Positions 1-9,874 of a DNA stretch of 64,000 nucleotides are shown here, one piece after another. A model generated the notes under the pieces. The model was not told the DNA's origin. It saw only the letters and a program-made list of their open reading frames with translations, and did not search any database. The DNA is taken from the NCBI GenBank assembly GCA_017301995.1, contig JAFLEH010000003.1, forward strand, positions 270,668 to 334,667. The letters are read 5' to 3'. The DNA comes from Verrucomicrobiota bacterium. Its GTDB lineage: Bacteria > Verrucomicrobiota > Verrucomicrobiia > Verrucomicrobiales > Akkermansiaceae. The stretch's first letter is position 1. The number at the start of each line of letters is the position of its first letter. Both the position numbers and the translations under genes were made by a program.

Positions 1-3000
1 ATCGTGATCCAGGTTGTGCCGTTTCAGTCCGGCCGGATTTCCATCGAGCGTCCAATCGGCGGGTCCCGCGATCGGAGCGTCCGGTTTCAAACGAGCCGCC
101 AGTTCGGCAGGGGCGAGCGCGCGATCGTGGATGGCGACCCGGTGGATCCGGCCTCGGAAAGAGGCAGTTCCAGGTCCGCCGTGTCCGATTCTCACCGAGT
201 GGGCGACTGGCTTGATGGCCGGGAATGCGCCGTCGGCCTTTCCGGCGACTTCGCGACCATTGACATAAAGTTTCATCACGCGGGCTGTGGAATCATATAT
301 GCCGGCGACATGGACGGTCTTGCCGGGTGTCAACGCCTGTGGTGCGGTCACCTCGCCGTTGGACGTGATCAGGCGCAGTGAGTTTCCAGGAAAGGTGTCC
401 AAAAGGAATCCATCCAGAGTGTGGGGAACACTCCGGTCGATGATCCGCCCGCCGTCTGCCGGCATTGTGTCCGGAGTCAGCCAGGCTTCCACCGTCAGCG
501 CCTTGATCGGATTGGCAATGGCGGGATCCGTGGCATCAAACGCGACACTCTCCGGCACGAGGACTTTTTCCATCGAGATTTCGGGCGTCCTGATGCCCCA
601 ATGGACGAAGGTCCACGCGCTCCAACCATCATAGCCAATACGCATCGAAACCCGGTCCGGCCGAGGGGAATCGTAGCGCTGTTTGAAGATGTCCCGAAGG
701 TCGCCGTTGAAGATGGTGGATAGATCAACCGTCCTCCAGGTCGCGTCGGCAGGTGCTTCACGCAACAGTTTCGGATATGCCGGGTCGGGACCGTGAACTT
801 TGGTGAGCTGGAAGCGGGGAACATCGCCACCGACAGCGGCAATCTCAAGCCGGTGGCCGGGCCGGCCTGTGGGGTCCTCGCGCGACAGGACCGGCAGATC
901 GGCTGAATCACCCTCGGTTTCCACGACGAGCACCGCTTGTTTTGTTTCAGGCAGTCCAACCCGCAACATGCCATATCCGGCCCATGGCTCGATGCTGAAC
1001 TTCACGGGGCTGCCGTTCACGGTCACTCGATTGACCTTGCCGGCACGCACCGGAATTCCGAAACTCACTTTCGCCGCTTTGGTGAGTGCGAGCTTGTATG
1101 TCGTCCCCTTGAACTCAAAGGCAAAGTCCGGAGTTTTGACAGACGCATGATCCCAGCTTGCGGGAAACGCCGGTTCCATCCGGACAATTCCATTCGGATA
1201 GTCCGGACGGTAACCGAAGAGACCTTCGACCAGGGCCCGGGAGTAGGCCGAAACAATATCGGCGAAATCCACCGCACAGTTCGGATGGCTGAGGCCGCCT
1301 GGAGAGATGCGGTTCACATTGTTAAAGCCACCCGATTCATTGCTGTAGCCCGATTTCCGCACGCCATCTCCATACATGGACTCCAGCATCGTGCCGCGCA
1401 GCAGATTCCAGCCTTCGTCGCCCTGGCCGCCGAGAAAATAACCGAGCGACATGCCGAAGTTGTCGCCATGATATAACTCGCGGATCGACCATTGTCCCGG
1501 AACAAAATTGGAGGTCTGGCGCATTTCCCCGCCATACGGCAGTTTGAACCGCTCCATCGCCCACTCGGTGTAGAACATTGCTTTCCATGCCTGCTCCGGC
1601 GAGGCCAACCCGGATTCGATCGGGACATGCTGGGCGTAGACCCATGCGTCAGGCATCTGTCTCTTATGGCCCCACGGCTCAATGTAAGAAGCATACTGGC
1701 CGCGGTCGGGCATCCATAGCAACTGATTGACCGCTCTTTTGATTCTCGCCGCCGTGGCCTCGTGCCGCGCCGCCGCTGTGCGATCGCCCGCACGACGCGC
1801 CATGTCCGCCGCCGCGAGGTGGCCGTAGTAGATATAACCGGATTGCTCGGGGGTGCCGCCGCCGTTGAACCAGATTGAGTCGTTAGGCCAGGTGTTGTTA
1901 TAGCTTTCGTAGAGGCCGTCGCCATCCGGATCGTAACAATCTTTGGCGCGTTCCAGATGCAATTCCAGCATCGGGCGCAAAGTCTTTTCCAGTTTCGGAT
2001 CGGCGCTGGCCCTCCAGGCGCGGATGGCCTCGTCGAAAAACTGTGTTTGGAACTCGTAATGGGGCGGTTGTTTGTAATCAATGAATCCCTTGCCGAAGAA
2101 TCGGGACTTTCCGGCCTGCTGGCAGCCGTTGGCCGAGTACTCGGCATGCTGATGCTGGCCGTCGTCCTGTTTGACCTGAAGATTTCCCCAAAATTCGACG
2201 GCGCGTTGCACTTGGTCCGGCCAGCCGAAATAGATCGCGCCGCCCATGGTGCGCCAACCGGGTTGCTGCTGCCGCCAATGCGAGCCGCCGTGGACGAAGG
2301 TTGGGTTTACAAAGATTCCGGCCGTGGCGGCCACCGCCATTGGCGCGCCCGCGTTCAGATAGGGGTCGGGCGTGTCAATGATCAACCTGCGGCTGAAATC
2401 CCTTGCCCGCGCGATTCCCTGTTGGAAGGCCTTAACCGGGTCCGCGATCATCGCTGGATCGAGTGGCTTCTTTCTCAATACGAGTTTGGCATAGCCTGCG
2501 GCATCGTTCTCATCGGCGATCGCAGCCATGGTCTGCGGCGACATGTCGGACAAGAAGACCATCGCTACAATGCCTGTTCCCGCAAGAACCCCCGGCTGGG
2601 CTTTGGCCGCCTTCTCCGGAGTTCCAACATCGGCAAAGGGGATTGTTTCCCAAACTTGTGGAGCGGCGGAAAATCCCACCGCCGCGGAGCCGAGTTCCCG
2701 CGCGGGCTCGGCTTCCAACCTGAATCCGCGGGTGTCGTGTTGCCACCGGTAGGATGATCCTTTGTCGGCATTCGGAGGAAAACACGCCCACAGGCACTTG
2801 TCTCCGGGCCGACTGCCTTTGGATGCAATGCGGGCGGTGATGCCGTTGGCATCGGCGAGGGTGGTGGCGGCCAGCGAGAGGGTTAGACCGGGAAACCGGG
2901 GGTCCCTGCACTCCCATTCGATCCAGCCAGGTCGGTATCGCATTTTCCGCTCCGGAAATTGGTCGAGCATCACACGCTGGCCATCCCTCTCGAAACCAAA

Positions 3001-3303
3001 CCGGAAGATTCCCGCTTCACCGCGCAGGCCCGGCATCTCGCCGGCCCAATAGTATGAGAACCGCTCATGGCAGTAAAGCGGGCGGTTGTCCCAGCGGGTT
3101 CCGTTGGCGATGGCGATAGCGTCCGCTTCCGGATGATAGATCAAGCCTGCCGCCGGCCTCTCCGCCGGTTCGGCATGGCACGGCGCGAGCAAGAGCGCGA
3201 CCGGTGCCACGCGCGACGCATTGCGCCATGCTGAAGGCCCGCGGGTGATTCCGATGAATCGGTTCGACAAGTATTGGAGGAGGCATCGTAACATGGCAAG
3301 CAT
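1..3303 (-). CDS. DUF4450-like six-hairpin glycosidase with LamG domain (partial, 3' end outside window)
   Basis: Reading the minus strand from the ATG at 3303 gives an uninterrupted frame of 1101 codons that runs off the window edge, so the C terminus is missing. The product starts with a short hydrophobic leader ending near APCHAEP (about residue 45). A beta-rich N-terminal part contains WDNRPLYC. A probable (alpha/alpha)6 core spans about residues 300-700, with DPDGDGLYESYNNTWP and FGYRPDYPNGIV. It closely parallels the protein at 28658-31777, and both resemble Bacteroidota DUF4450-containing proteins; that family name is recalled, not searched. At about residues 920-1070 (window 540-90) it carries a LamG/concanavalin-like domain (KALTVEAWL ... 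VKLYVNGREV-type strands ... HRVAIHDRAL) that the paralogue lacks. It begins 18 bp after the stop of the GH43 gene at 3322, so the two are probably cotranscribed. The activity is unknown; fucose- or rhamnose-directed hydrolysis is only a guess from context. Confidence 0.82.
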   Translation of the reverse strand, partial: MLAMLRCLLQYLSNRFIGITRGPSAWRNASRVAPVALLLAPCHAEPAERPAAGLIYHPEADAIAIANGTRWDNRPLYCHERFSYYWAGEMPGLRGEAGIFRFGFERDGQRVMLDQFPERKMRYRPGWIEWECRDPRFPGLTLSLAATTLADANGITARIASKGSRPGDKCLWACFPPNADKGSSYRWQHDTRGFRLEAEPARELGSAAVGFSAAPQVWETIPFADVGTPEKAAKAQPGVLAGTGIVAMVFLSDMSPQTMAAIADENDAAGYAKLVLRKKPLDPAMIADPVKAFQQGIARARDFSRRLIIDTPDPYLNAGAPMAVAATAGIFVNPTFVHGGSHWRQQQPGWRTMGGAIYFGWPDQVQRAVEFWGNLQVKQDDGQHQHAEYSANGCQQAGKSRFFGKGFIDYKQPPHYEFQTQFFDEAIRAWRASADPKLEKTLRPMLELHLERAKDCYDPDGDGLYESYNNTWPNDSIWFNGGGTPEQSGYIYYGHLAAADMARRAGDRTAAARHEATAARIKRAVNQLLWMPDRGQYASYIEPWGHKRQMPDAWVYAQHVPIESGLASPEQAWKAMFYTEWAMERFKLPYGGEMRQTSNFVPGQWSIRELYHGDNFGMSLGYFLGGQGDEGWNLLRGTMLESMYGDGVRKSGYSNESGGFNNVNRISPGGLSHPNCAVDFADIVSAYSRALVEGLFGYRPDYPNGIVRMEPAFPASWDHASVKTPDFAFEFKGTTYKLALTKAAKVSFGIPVRAGKVNRVTVNGSPVKFSIEPWAGYGMLRVGLPETKQAVLVVETEGDSADLPVLSREDPTGRPGHRLEIAAVGGDVPRFQLTKVHGPDPAYPKLLREAPADATWRTVDLSTIFNGDLRDIFKQRYDSPRPDRVSMRIGYDGWSAWTFVHWGIRTPEISMEKVLVPESVAFDATDPAIANPIKALTVEAWLTPDTMPADGGRIIDRSVPHTLDGFLLDTFPGNSLRLITSNGEVTAPQALTPGKTVHVAGIYDSTARVMKLYVNGREVAGKADGAFPAIKPVAHSVRIGHGGPGTASFRGRIHRVAIHDRALAPAELAARLKPDAPIAGPADWTLDGNPAGLKRHNLDHD

Positions 3304-3321
3304 AATTGTGTGTCGCGTGTT

Positions 3322-4503
3322 CTAGCGGTTGTTGAAGGCATCCATGTCCCAGCGGTCCATCCATTCCAAGAATGGCCTGCCATCCTTGCCGAACCGGACC
3401 GGCAGCCAGACATAGCGCCCATCGATGGCATTGTCCGGCCGCCAGCGGTCGGCCATGAAGATGAAGGCGTCCTTTTTCCCTTCAACCGGCAAGACGAAGG
3501 TGGACTGGGAATCAAAGGTCTTCCCGATCCGATCCGCGGGCCCGGAACATGGGTTGCCCAGAGCCTGCCACGGTCCCCAGATGGAATCCGCGACCGCCAA
3601 TCTTGCGGCGTTCGGCGCCCAACCGGTGCAACCTGAGCTGAACAAATAGTATTTTCCGCGGCACTTGAACATAGCCGGAGCCTCATTGAAAGCCAACGGA
3701 AACACCCTGATGTATTTGCCCGCCGGCTTCAGATAGTCATCGCTCAGCCGGGATATCTGGAGTGTGGAGTTCTCCTCGGAAGCGTATATATGATAAGCCG
3801 CTCCGTCATCATCGACAAACAGGGTCATATCCCGCGCCATCTGGCCACCCGCGAAATCGCGCCGGAATACCCAATCTCTTGCGAATTCCGGCACGAAATT
3901 CCCCGGCATTGCGACCTTGGAAAGCCGGTCGGATTCTTCCGGAGCGAGCGGCTTCTTCATCCCGTCGGACACATTCGACGGCCAAACACCCGCATTGGGA
4001 CGAAAACTGCCCAAAAAACGATACGGTCCGGTCACTTGGTCCGCAACGGCAACGCCGCTCCGCGCGGCACCATATCCCTGGCCCTTGAGTTCCAAATGAA
4101 ACCACATGATAAATTTGCCGGTTTTCGCATTGTGGATGACTTTCGGCCGCTCCAGAATGCATCCCTTTGCGATGTCGCTCTTGGGATCGTCGTCAACACC
4201 GAGCGCGATTCCCTCGTTCTTCCATTGACAGAGATCCCGCGAGGAATACACGCCGACACCGACTTGGGCGGTGTTTCCCGCGCCGCCGGCGACTTTGTGT
4301 TCGCCGAACCAGTAATAGACCCCCTGATGGAACAGCACCCCGCCGCCGTGGGCGTTGATGTGAATGCCTTTGTCGTCGGGCCAAAGCTCGCCGGAGACAA
4401 TCGACTTGCCGGACTCGGCAGCGGATACGGCAATGGCCGCGACCGACAAAGCGGATGCAAGTATCCGCGCTTTGATCGGATAGGCGAATTTCTTCATAAT
4501 CAT
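3322..4503 (-). CDS. GH43-type beta-propeller glycosidase (subfamily 24/34-like)
   Basis: A 393-residue secreted protein with a signal peptide (MIMKKFAYPIKARILASALS, cleavage near SAAES). The start could be the first ATG or the third codon, 6 bp on. The hallmarks are those of the GH43 branch that includes exo-beta-1,3-galactanases and related beta-galactosidases: HINAHGGGVLFHQGVYYWFG, ERPKVIHNAKTGKFIMWFHL, GVAVADQVTGPYRFLG and ARDMTLFVDDDGAAYHIYAS. In part of this branch the usual GH43 base aspartate is absent, and here the N-terminal blade has Asn-Ala-His in that place. The Glu pair in YASEENST is a candidate for the acid, by position only. It lies in a tight minus-strand run, 18 bp before the DUF4450-like gene and 31 bp after the next GH43 gene. 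Function (inference): removal of terminal galactose-type residues outside the cytoplasm. The exact subfamily is unsure. Confidence 0.85.
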   Translation of the reverse strand: MIMKKFAYPIKARILASALSVAAIAVSAAESGKSIVSGELWPDDKGIHINAHGGGVLFHQGVYYWFGEHKVAGGAGNTAQVGVGVYSSRDLCQWKNEGIALGVDDDPKSDIAKGCILERPKVIHNAKTGKFIMWFHLELKGQGYGAARSGVAVADQVTGPYRFLGSFRPNAGVWPSNVSDGMKKPLAPEESDRLSKVAMPGNFVPEFARDWVFRRDFAGGQMARDMTLFVDDDGAAYHIYASEENSTLQISRLSDDYLKPAGKYIRVFPLAFNEAPAMFKCRGKYYLFSSGCTGWAPNAARLAVADSIWGPWQALGNPCSGPADRIGKTFDSQSTFVLPVEGKKDAFIFMADRWRPDNAIDGRYVWLPVRFGKDGRPFLEWMDRWDMDAFNNR

Positions 4504-4534
4504 GAATCTTGAGTTGGAGCTGTGTTCGTGGCTT

Positions 4535-5494
4535 CTACGGATCTTGCCGCTTCATCAGGTCGCGCACCACGGCTCCGGAAACGGCGAAAGCGGTGCCGTG
4601 CCGGATGCCGGGCGGCATTATGAGGTCCTTGCTGACATCGCGCCAAGCCTTGAAATCCGTGGTGGCCAATGCCTCGTAGCGGTGCCTCGTGTAGGCATCG
4701 AAATAAAGAATTGCTTCCCGACCCACCCGAAGCACCGTTGGTCCCTCCACCCAACTTCCGGGCGGAGTGATACTGCCGGGCACCGGTGAAAATGGTCCGG
4801 CTGGACTCTTGGCCGTTGCCAATTTGAGGTTTTTCATTGGCTCGGGGGCTTTGGTTTCGTCCTTGTAGATCATCATCGTCCTGCCATCATATTCGGTGAC
4901 CGTAGAGTCTATCACATTGTGACCCGGATCAAAGTAGAGCTTGGTTGGAGAGAAGGAGGCGAAATCGGCGGTGGTGGTCGAATAAATCCTATGATTGTTG
5001 TCGTTCCGGCCTCCCAGATCGGTTTCCGGAAACCTGCCGGGAATGGTGGATGCCCAGAAGATGCGGAAATGCTTGTTTCCGCTGTCATAGGTGATCTCCG
5101 GCGCCCAGCAGTTGCGGGTGGTAGGTTCGTGGGCCATCACGGGGATCGCCTTCTGTGGCGACCAAGTGATGAGATCCTTCGACGACGCGTAACCGATGGT
5201 GCCGCTGTCCCAACTGTCGGTCCAAACCATGTGATAGGTCCCGTCGGGTCCGGTTGTGACACAGGGATCGCGCATCAGCTTCGATTTGCCGACCTCGGGC
5301 TTGAGGAATGATTTGCCGCCGTTGAGCGCCTGCCATTTCAGCCCGTCGGCGCTCCAGGCAAGATGCAATCCGTCCTCGCCGTTGTTGATGAAGTAGGAAA
5401 ACAGATAGGCTCTTTCCGGAACTTCAACCGCCGGGACGGCGGTTGTGAGGACGACGGTAAGGCCAAGAATCAGGGAGCGTAGTTTGGTTTTCAT
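4535..5494 (-). CDS. GH43-like five-bladed beta-propeller protein
   Basis: I start it at the ATG at 5494 (MKTKLRSLILGLTVVLTTAV), which gives a clear signal peptide. An upstream in-frame ATG at 5539 would only add 15 residues and overlap the preceding stop codon. The mature part (about 295 residues) shows GH43/GH-F-clan propeller signatures: LFSYFINNGEDGLHLAWS, LMRDPCVTTGPDGTYHMVWT with the typical RDP, GYASSKDLITWS, and CWAPEITYD, where WAPE is the common blade motif. It is a clear paralogue of the protein at 33421-34467. The length fits a lone catalytic propeller without a binding module. Neighbours are another GH43 gene downstream and a GH36-like gene 44 bp upstream. Substrate is unknown; arabinose- or galactose-type side chains are plausible from the family. 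Confidence is high that it is a secreted GH43-like protein and low on specificity. Confidence 0.82.
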   Translation of the reverse strand: MKTKLRSLILGLTVVLTTAVPAVEVPERAYLFSYFINNGEDGLHLAWSADGLKWQALNGGKSFLKPEVGKSKLMRDPCVTTGPDGTYHMVWTDSWDSGTIGYASSKDLITWSPQKAIPVMAHEPTTRNCWAPEITYDSGNKHFRIFWASTIPGRFPETDLGGRNDNNHRIYSTTTADFASFSPTKLYFDPGHNVIDSTVTEYDGRTMMIYKDETKAPEPMKNLKLATAKSPAGPFSPVPGSITPPGSWVEGPTVLRVGREAILYFDAYTRHRYEALATTDFKAWRDVSKDLIMPPGIRHGTAFAVSGAVVRDLMKRQDP

Positions 5495-5538
5495 GATAGG
5501 AGACAGATTGCGGGCTGGGGCGGGGATGTCAGCGCCCA

Positions 5539-8310
5539 TTAGGGAGTTGTCAGAGTGAGAGACTGCATATTGCCACTTTGGCGGGCGCGGATTCCGATGG
5601 ACCAGATGTTTTCGCCTGCGGGTTCGACCGGGCCGGCATCGAGGCCGCTTGCCTTGTGGAGCTTCAGCGGTTTGCTGCTGTGGAAAAACAACTTTCCCTC
5701 ACGGGCCCCGGCATCCGTCAGGGTAACCTGGATGCCTTTATCCGAAGTGGTTACGGTTTCGATTTCCGCAATGCCGGATGAGATGTGGAGGTTCGAGCCG
5801 ATCAACACCGGAGCATGGGTAGCAGTGCCATCGATCGGCGTGAATACGAGGTGCTGGCATGCCCAGCCTTCGAGCGACGGCGTGACCCATGTTCGTTTGG
5901 CGGTGCCAAAGAACTTGTTGTCCCAGAACGACCACACCGCATAGGCGCGTGCCGGATCGAGGCCGGCTTGGGCGAGGTCGAGCGAGATGCTTTGCGGTTG
6001 TTCGGTGGGGTTCCACAACAATACGACCATCGAATCACCCCACGGGCGTTTGATCACGCTGGTGATGCGAGGCCAGTCCTTGGCGGTGCCGAGATCGACC
6101 ACCTCGGAGCGCATCTTTGCCGGGGGCTGCATGATTTCCACCGTGCGGCGTTGGGGTTTGAGCACATCCCAATGCCAGGGATCCGAGGTGAGCGCGGCGC
6201 CGCCAGAGAGCCCCATCAGGCTAAGCCAGGTGCGGTGGAGGTTCCAGCCGCCCTGTACATTGCCAACCTCATGGGCATCCGGCGCGAGGTAGTAGATGTC
6301 GTTGTCGATGGCAAACCAACGGCTGTTGAGCTGGTAGCAACGCAGCGCGTCGTTGATGGCGGAACGCACACCGCCGCGGTGGGCGTCGTGGCTGGTTCGG
6401 TGGGCGTCAGCCAAACCGACCACGGCACGGTTTGGTTCGATGATGCACGCGAGGATATAGGTGTCGTCGCCCGCCGCCTTGCGGATGCGCGTGAAGTGCT
6501 CCCTCAGGATTTGAAATGTGGTTAGTTTGCGCTCATGCCAGCCCCCGTCGCCCATCAGATTGAAATCGATCTTCAGATAGGTGAATCCGCTCTCCACGGC
6601 ATGGCGCACGCGTTCCGTGATGTGGGCGATGGCCCGCGGATGCGTCGGATCCAACCAACCGCTTTCATCCGGCCTGAAACGTGATTCCAGTTTGAATTTT
6701 TTGCCCCAAACGGCCTCCATGTTTTCAGGATCCCGGAGCCACGGAGCGTTTTTTCCGATAAGGGTCGGAGCCATCCACAAGCCCGGCCGAGCACCGGTTT
6801 CGGCGATTCGTTTGGCATAATGCGGCATGCCCTCGGGAAACTTCGCGTTGGCATCCCACACACCATCGAAATCCTGATAGCCGTCGTCGATCTGGATGAC
6901 CTGGGGACGCAGGCGGGCGGGTTGTTTTTTCACCTCATCCACGACGCCGAGCACATCGCTTCCCTTGATCTTGCTGGTTAGATGATACCAACTGCACCAC
7001 CCTGCGAGCGCGCCTTTGTTGGTGCGCGCGTGATGCGTTTGGGCCACCCACTCCGACCACTTGGCAAGCGCGGCGCGCGGATTCTCCATCCAAAGCACAG
7101 CCTGCTGGCCGGCGCGGGTCTCCCCAGGATCAAGTTGGATGCCGCTCATCTCGGAAACAATCTGCAACGCTGCGCTGCCGTCGGCATTCGTCGAGACGCA
7201 GTTCTTCAAATACGCCACCGGCTCACCCACCGGGCCGAACAGCAATCCCACGCCATCATTTCGGTAGAGTGATCCGTATTCATGAATGTTCATCCGCTGC
7301 TCCAAGCCGGCCAGCGTTCCAAAGTGATTGGGGGGACCGCCGTTCGTGCTTTGATCGTAGGCTGTCACCAACCACTCGCTGGCCGGACCGGCGACAACCA
7401 GGCTGGTAGTCGCCACAGGGGACGCTTTCGCGGCCGGATCGACGATCAAACAGGCGTCCGCCCAGTCGGCATGATCACAGGTGATGCCGTCGCCACCGTC
7501 GTTGACGACCAGCATGAGGCGCTTCGCCGCGGTGACATCCACATCCACGGTTTTGGCGGCCTCCCCCAATTTCATCACGCCGGAATCGAAGCACTTTCGG
7601 CCATCGACAATCACCTCGAAGCCAACGCTTCCTCCGGGCTTCTCATCATCGAGACCAACGGACGCTTGGAAACGCTTGAACGCGCCGCCGAGGGGAATTT
7701 CGATCTCACTGCGGGCGTGGGTGCCAAGTCCTCGAGAGAACACACGGCCGCCGATGGTGATCGGGTTACCGTCCGTCGAGCGGTTCACCCCGCACTTGCC
7801 GTGTCCTTCGCGGATGGCGCCAGCCGCGCGCGGCTCAAGCCAGACCTTATCACCTTCGCGAGGCAACCGCATCACCAACGAAGGCGGCGGCATATCCACC
7901 GCTGCCAGAGAAACCAATTTTACCGGCTGTGTTCCCTGGTTCTGCATGACCGGTTGCAGGAGAACGCATGGCTGACCGGGAATTTCGCCGAGGCGCAGTT
8001 GGAGCGTGATCTTGTGCTCCGGAAAACTCACGGTGGCCACGCGAATCCTTGCCTGTCCATACGGCGTCTGTTCGAGATCGCTGCCGCAGGTTGGCGCTAC
8101 AACTCCGTTGGATGAACTGAGCAAATGGCGCTGGCCGGCAATTTCCACCGTCGCTGAAAAGGCGGCTTGGAAGCGCTCGATCCCCGGTCCGCTGATTTGA
8201 TAGGTTTGCCGATCCGCGTCAAAGGCTGCGGAAACTTCCGCGGCACATGCCTCCACACCGTGCACAATCGCAAATGTTAGGAGCACGACCTTGAATTGAT
8301 TCATATCCAT
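5539..8310 (-). CDS. GH36-like alpha-galactosidase-type enzyme with inserted NPCBM domain
   Basis: A 923-residue secreted enzyme; the signal peptide ends near VEACAAE (residue 24). The first half is a beta-supersandwich interrupted at about residues 170-295 by an NPCBM/NEW2-type module (FSRGLGTHARSEIEIPL, FQASVGLDDEKPGG). The clan GH-D barrel begins at GWCSWYHLTSKIKGSD (about 437) and continues with QVIQIDDGYQ. By GH36/GH27 knowledge, the Asp in YLKIDFN (about D582) would be the nucleophile and the Asp in HRTSHDAHRG (about D642) the acid/base; both are present. A C-terminal beta-domain follows. Melibiase-type cleavage of alpha-galactosides is the likeliest role, but GH36 relatives also act on other sugars. 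The gene ends one codon-length from the next GH43 gene and starts 4 bp after the GH29 stop, so the run is operonic. Confidence 0.88.
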   Translation of the reverse strand: MDMNQFKVVLLTFAIVHGVEACAAEVSAAFDADRQTYQISGPGIERFQAAFSATVEIAGQRHLLSSSNGVVAPTCGSDLEQTPYGQARIRVATVSFPEHKITLQLRLGEIPGQPCVLLQPVMQNQGTQPVKLVSLAAVDMPPPSLVMRLPREGDKVWLEPRAAGAIREGHGKCGVNRSTDGNPITIGGRVFSRGLGTHARSEIEIPLGGAFKRFQASVGLDDEKPGGSVGFEVIVDGRKCFDSGVMKLGEAAKTVDVDVTAAKRLMLVVNDGGDGITCDHADWADACLIVDPAAKASPVATTSLVVAGPASEWLVTAYDQSTNGGPPNHFGTLAGLEQRMNIHEYGSLYRNDGVGLLFGPVGEPVAYLKNCVSTNADGSAALQIVSEMSGIQLDPGETRAGQQAVLWMENPRAALAKWSEWVAQTHHARTNKGALAGWCSWYHLTSKIKGSDVLGVVDEVKKQPARLRPQVIQIDDGYQDFDGVWDANAKFPEGMPHYAKRIAETGARPGLWMAPTLIGKNAPWLRDPENMEAVWGKKFKLESRFRPDESGWLDPTHPRAIAHITERVRHAVESGFTYLKIDFNLMGDGGWHERKLTTFQILREHFTRIRKAAGDDTYILACIIEPNRAVVGLADAHRTSHDAHRGGVRSAINDALRCYQLNSRWFAIDNDIYYLAPDAHEVGNVQGGWNLHRTWLSLMGLSGGAALTSDPWHWDVLKPQRRTVEIMQPPAKMRSEVVDLGTAKDWPRITSVIKRPWGDSMVVLLWNPTEQPQSISLDLAQAGLDPARAYAVWSFWDNKFFGTAKRTWVTPSLEGWACQHLVFTPIDGTATHAPVLIGSNLHISSGIAEIETVTTSDKGIQVTLTDAGAREGKLFFHSSKPLKLHKASGLDAGPVEPAGENIWSIGIRARQSGNMQSLTLTTP

Positions 8311-8314
8311 ATTC

Positions 8315-9838
8315 CTAGAACTTACCTGGTTTCACCGGTTCGACAGACATCCCATCCTCATAGGAATGGGGCATGGAGGCGGCGGGACCGACGCGGATGA
8401 CGGCGTGATCGATACCTTGCAGTCCCTGAGAAACGGTGATGACGAGGCGTCCTTGGTCGTCGGTTCTAACGGGGAGAGATTCCCGTGTTTCGAGCACCAT
8501 CGCGCGGAATGCGGTGTCTTTTCCAAGCGGAAGCGGCTGTGGGATCACGAGGTCACCAGCCGGGCGCGGCTTGAGCAGGAACAGATTGAAGCAGGGTTTC
8601 GCCGGATCGGCTCCAAGGGTGGCGCGGATGCCATCTGGCAGGCTGTCTTTCGGGAACGGACTGCGCAAGGTAGGCTGCAATGCCGACTCGTTGATTGTCA
8701 TCCACGCCGCGAATTCCTTCAAGCGACGCTTTGCGGCATCTTGGAAGGAACCGTCTCCCATCGGGCCGACATTGAGCGTGATGGCACCGCCGTGGTGGGC
8801 GTTGGTGATGAGGGTGTCGAGCAGTTTGTCGAACGATTTCCACTGGAAATCGAGACGATTGTAGCCCCAGGAATGGTTCATCGTGCCGGGCGTTTCCCAA
8901 GGCACTTTGGGCGCGTTTGCGGCATCGGGGAACTGGTTGTCGCCCATGGAAACGAAGTCCGCACCGGCCGGATCATAGGAAGCGATGCGGCCGTTGATCA
9001 TGCTGTGCGGAGCTTTGTCGCGGATCAGCTTGATCAACTGGTCGCGGCGCGCGGGTGTGACTTGGTCTCTAGGCCTACCTCCCCAGGAATCGAACCAAAA
9101 CATGTCGGGCTTGTAACGCACGATCAACTCGGTCACCTGCGGCAGGCATTTTCCCTCCCAGTATGTGGCGAACTCGGCATCCGTGGGTTGGGTGATCGGC
9201 GGGTCACCGGGACGCTCCGGCCATGGCGGACGCGCGCCACCGGGGTGTTCCCAATCCTGCCAATGCGAGTAGTAGAACCCGAGTTTGACGCCATATTTCC
9301 GGCAGGCCTTCGCCAGTTCGCCGAGCGGGTCGCGTCCGTTCGCGCCGAAGGGCGTGGCGGCGATGTCGTAGTTGGAAACCGCGGAGTCCCAGAGCGCGAA
9401 ACCGTCATGGTGCTTCGAAGTGATGACGAAATACTTCATGCCCGCTTTGGCGGCGAGGCCGATCCATTCGTCGGCGTCGAACTTCACCGGGTTGAATTGT
9501 TTGAGCAGTGTGTCGTATTGCTCCTTGGGTATGCCGCCCGGATTTGGCCAGCCCCACTGCGCGCGGATCCACTCGGCATAAGTGTTACGACCGGTTTGCT
9601 CGCCCTGCCAAATGCCCGCAGGGATGGAATACAGCCCGAAATGGATGAACATCCCAAAGCGGGTGTGTGCCATCCAGTTGGCATCGTTGCTGCGAACCTG
9701 CGAGTTGTCGCCATGTCCGGCCACAAACGGATTTTCGCCGGTCTGTGCCGACAAGGGCAAACAAAGGGCGGCGGAAAACGCCAATGCGAGGCGGGTATGG
9801 GGCACTGTGGTATGTTGCATGGAGTTAGAGGTAGGCAT
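8315..9838 (-). CDS. GH29 alpha-L-fucosidase, secreted
   Basis: A 507-residue protein, close to the usual GH29 length. A second ATG at 9820 (MQHTTVPHTRLALAFSAALC) gives an equally good, shorter signal peptide. Family signatures: RFGMFIHFGLYSIPAG, TSKHHDGFALWDS, GVKLGFYYSHWQDWEHPG and MFWFDSWGG, whose Asp (about residue 250 from 9838) fits the GH29 nucleophile. HHGGAITLNVGPMGDGSF is the conserved C-terminal end of the barrel. A beta-sandwich domain completes it (about 400-507). Reaction: retaining hydrolysis of terminal alpha-L-fucose, expected in periplasm or outside. It sits 4 bp before the GH36-like start, in the same run. A second complete GH29 is at 31834-33252, and a truncated GH29-like gene lies just upstream of this one. 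Confidence 0.92.
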   Translation of the reverse strand: MPTSNSMQHTTVPHTRLALAFSAALCLPLSAQTGENPFVAGHGDNSQVRSNDANWMAHTRFGMFIHFGLYSIPAGIWQGEQTGRNTYAEWIRAQWGWPNPGGIPKEQYDTLLKQFNPVKFDADEWIGLAAKAGMKYFVITSKHHDGFALWDSAVSNYDIAATPFGANGRDPLGELAKACRKYGVKLGFYYSHWQDWEHPGGARPPWPERPGDPPITQPTDAEFATYWEGKCLPQVTELIVRYKPDMFWFDSWGGRPRDQVTPARRDQLIKLIRDKAPHSMINGRIASYDPAGADFVSMGDNQFPDAANAPKVPWETPGTMNHSWGYNRLDFQWKSFDKLLDTLITNAHHGGAITLNVGPMGDGSFQDAAKRRLKEFAAWMTINESALQPTLRSPFPKDSLPDGIRATLGADPAKPCFNLFLLKPRPAGDLVIPQPLPLGKDTAFRAMVLETRESLPVRTDDQGRLVITVSQGLQGIDHAVIRVGPAASMPHSYEDGMSVEPVKPGKF

Positions 9839-9874
9839 GAGGCTTGGATTGATTCATTGTGACATGCTGGTCAC

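Noticed and set aside
1..3303. Left end read as a frameshifted or non-coding region
   Set aside because: The apparent lack of a long closed frame arises only because the gene runs off the window; one minus-strand frame is open from 3303 to 1 with continuous homology to the protein at 28658.
8366..9862. A 498-codon plus-strand frame
   Set aside because: Antisense shadow of the GH29 gene; no domain, no ribosome-binding context, and the GH29 frame is unambiguous.
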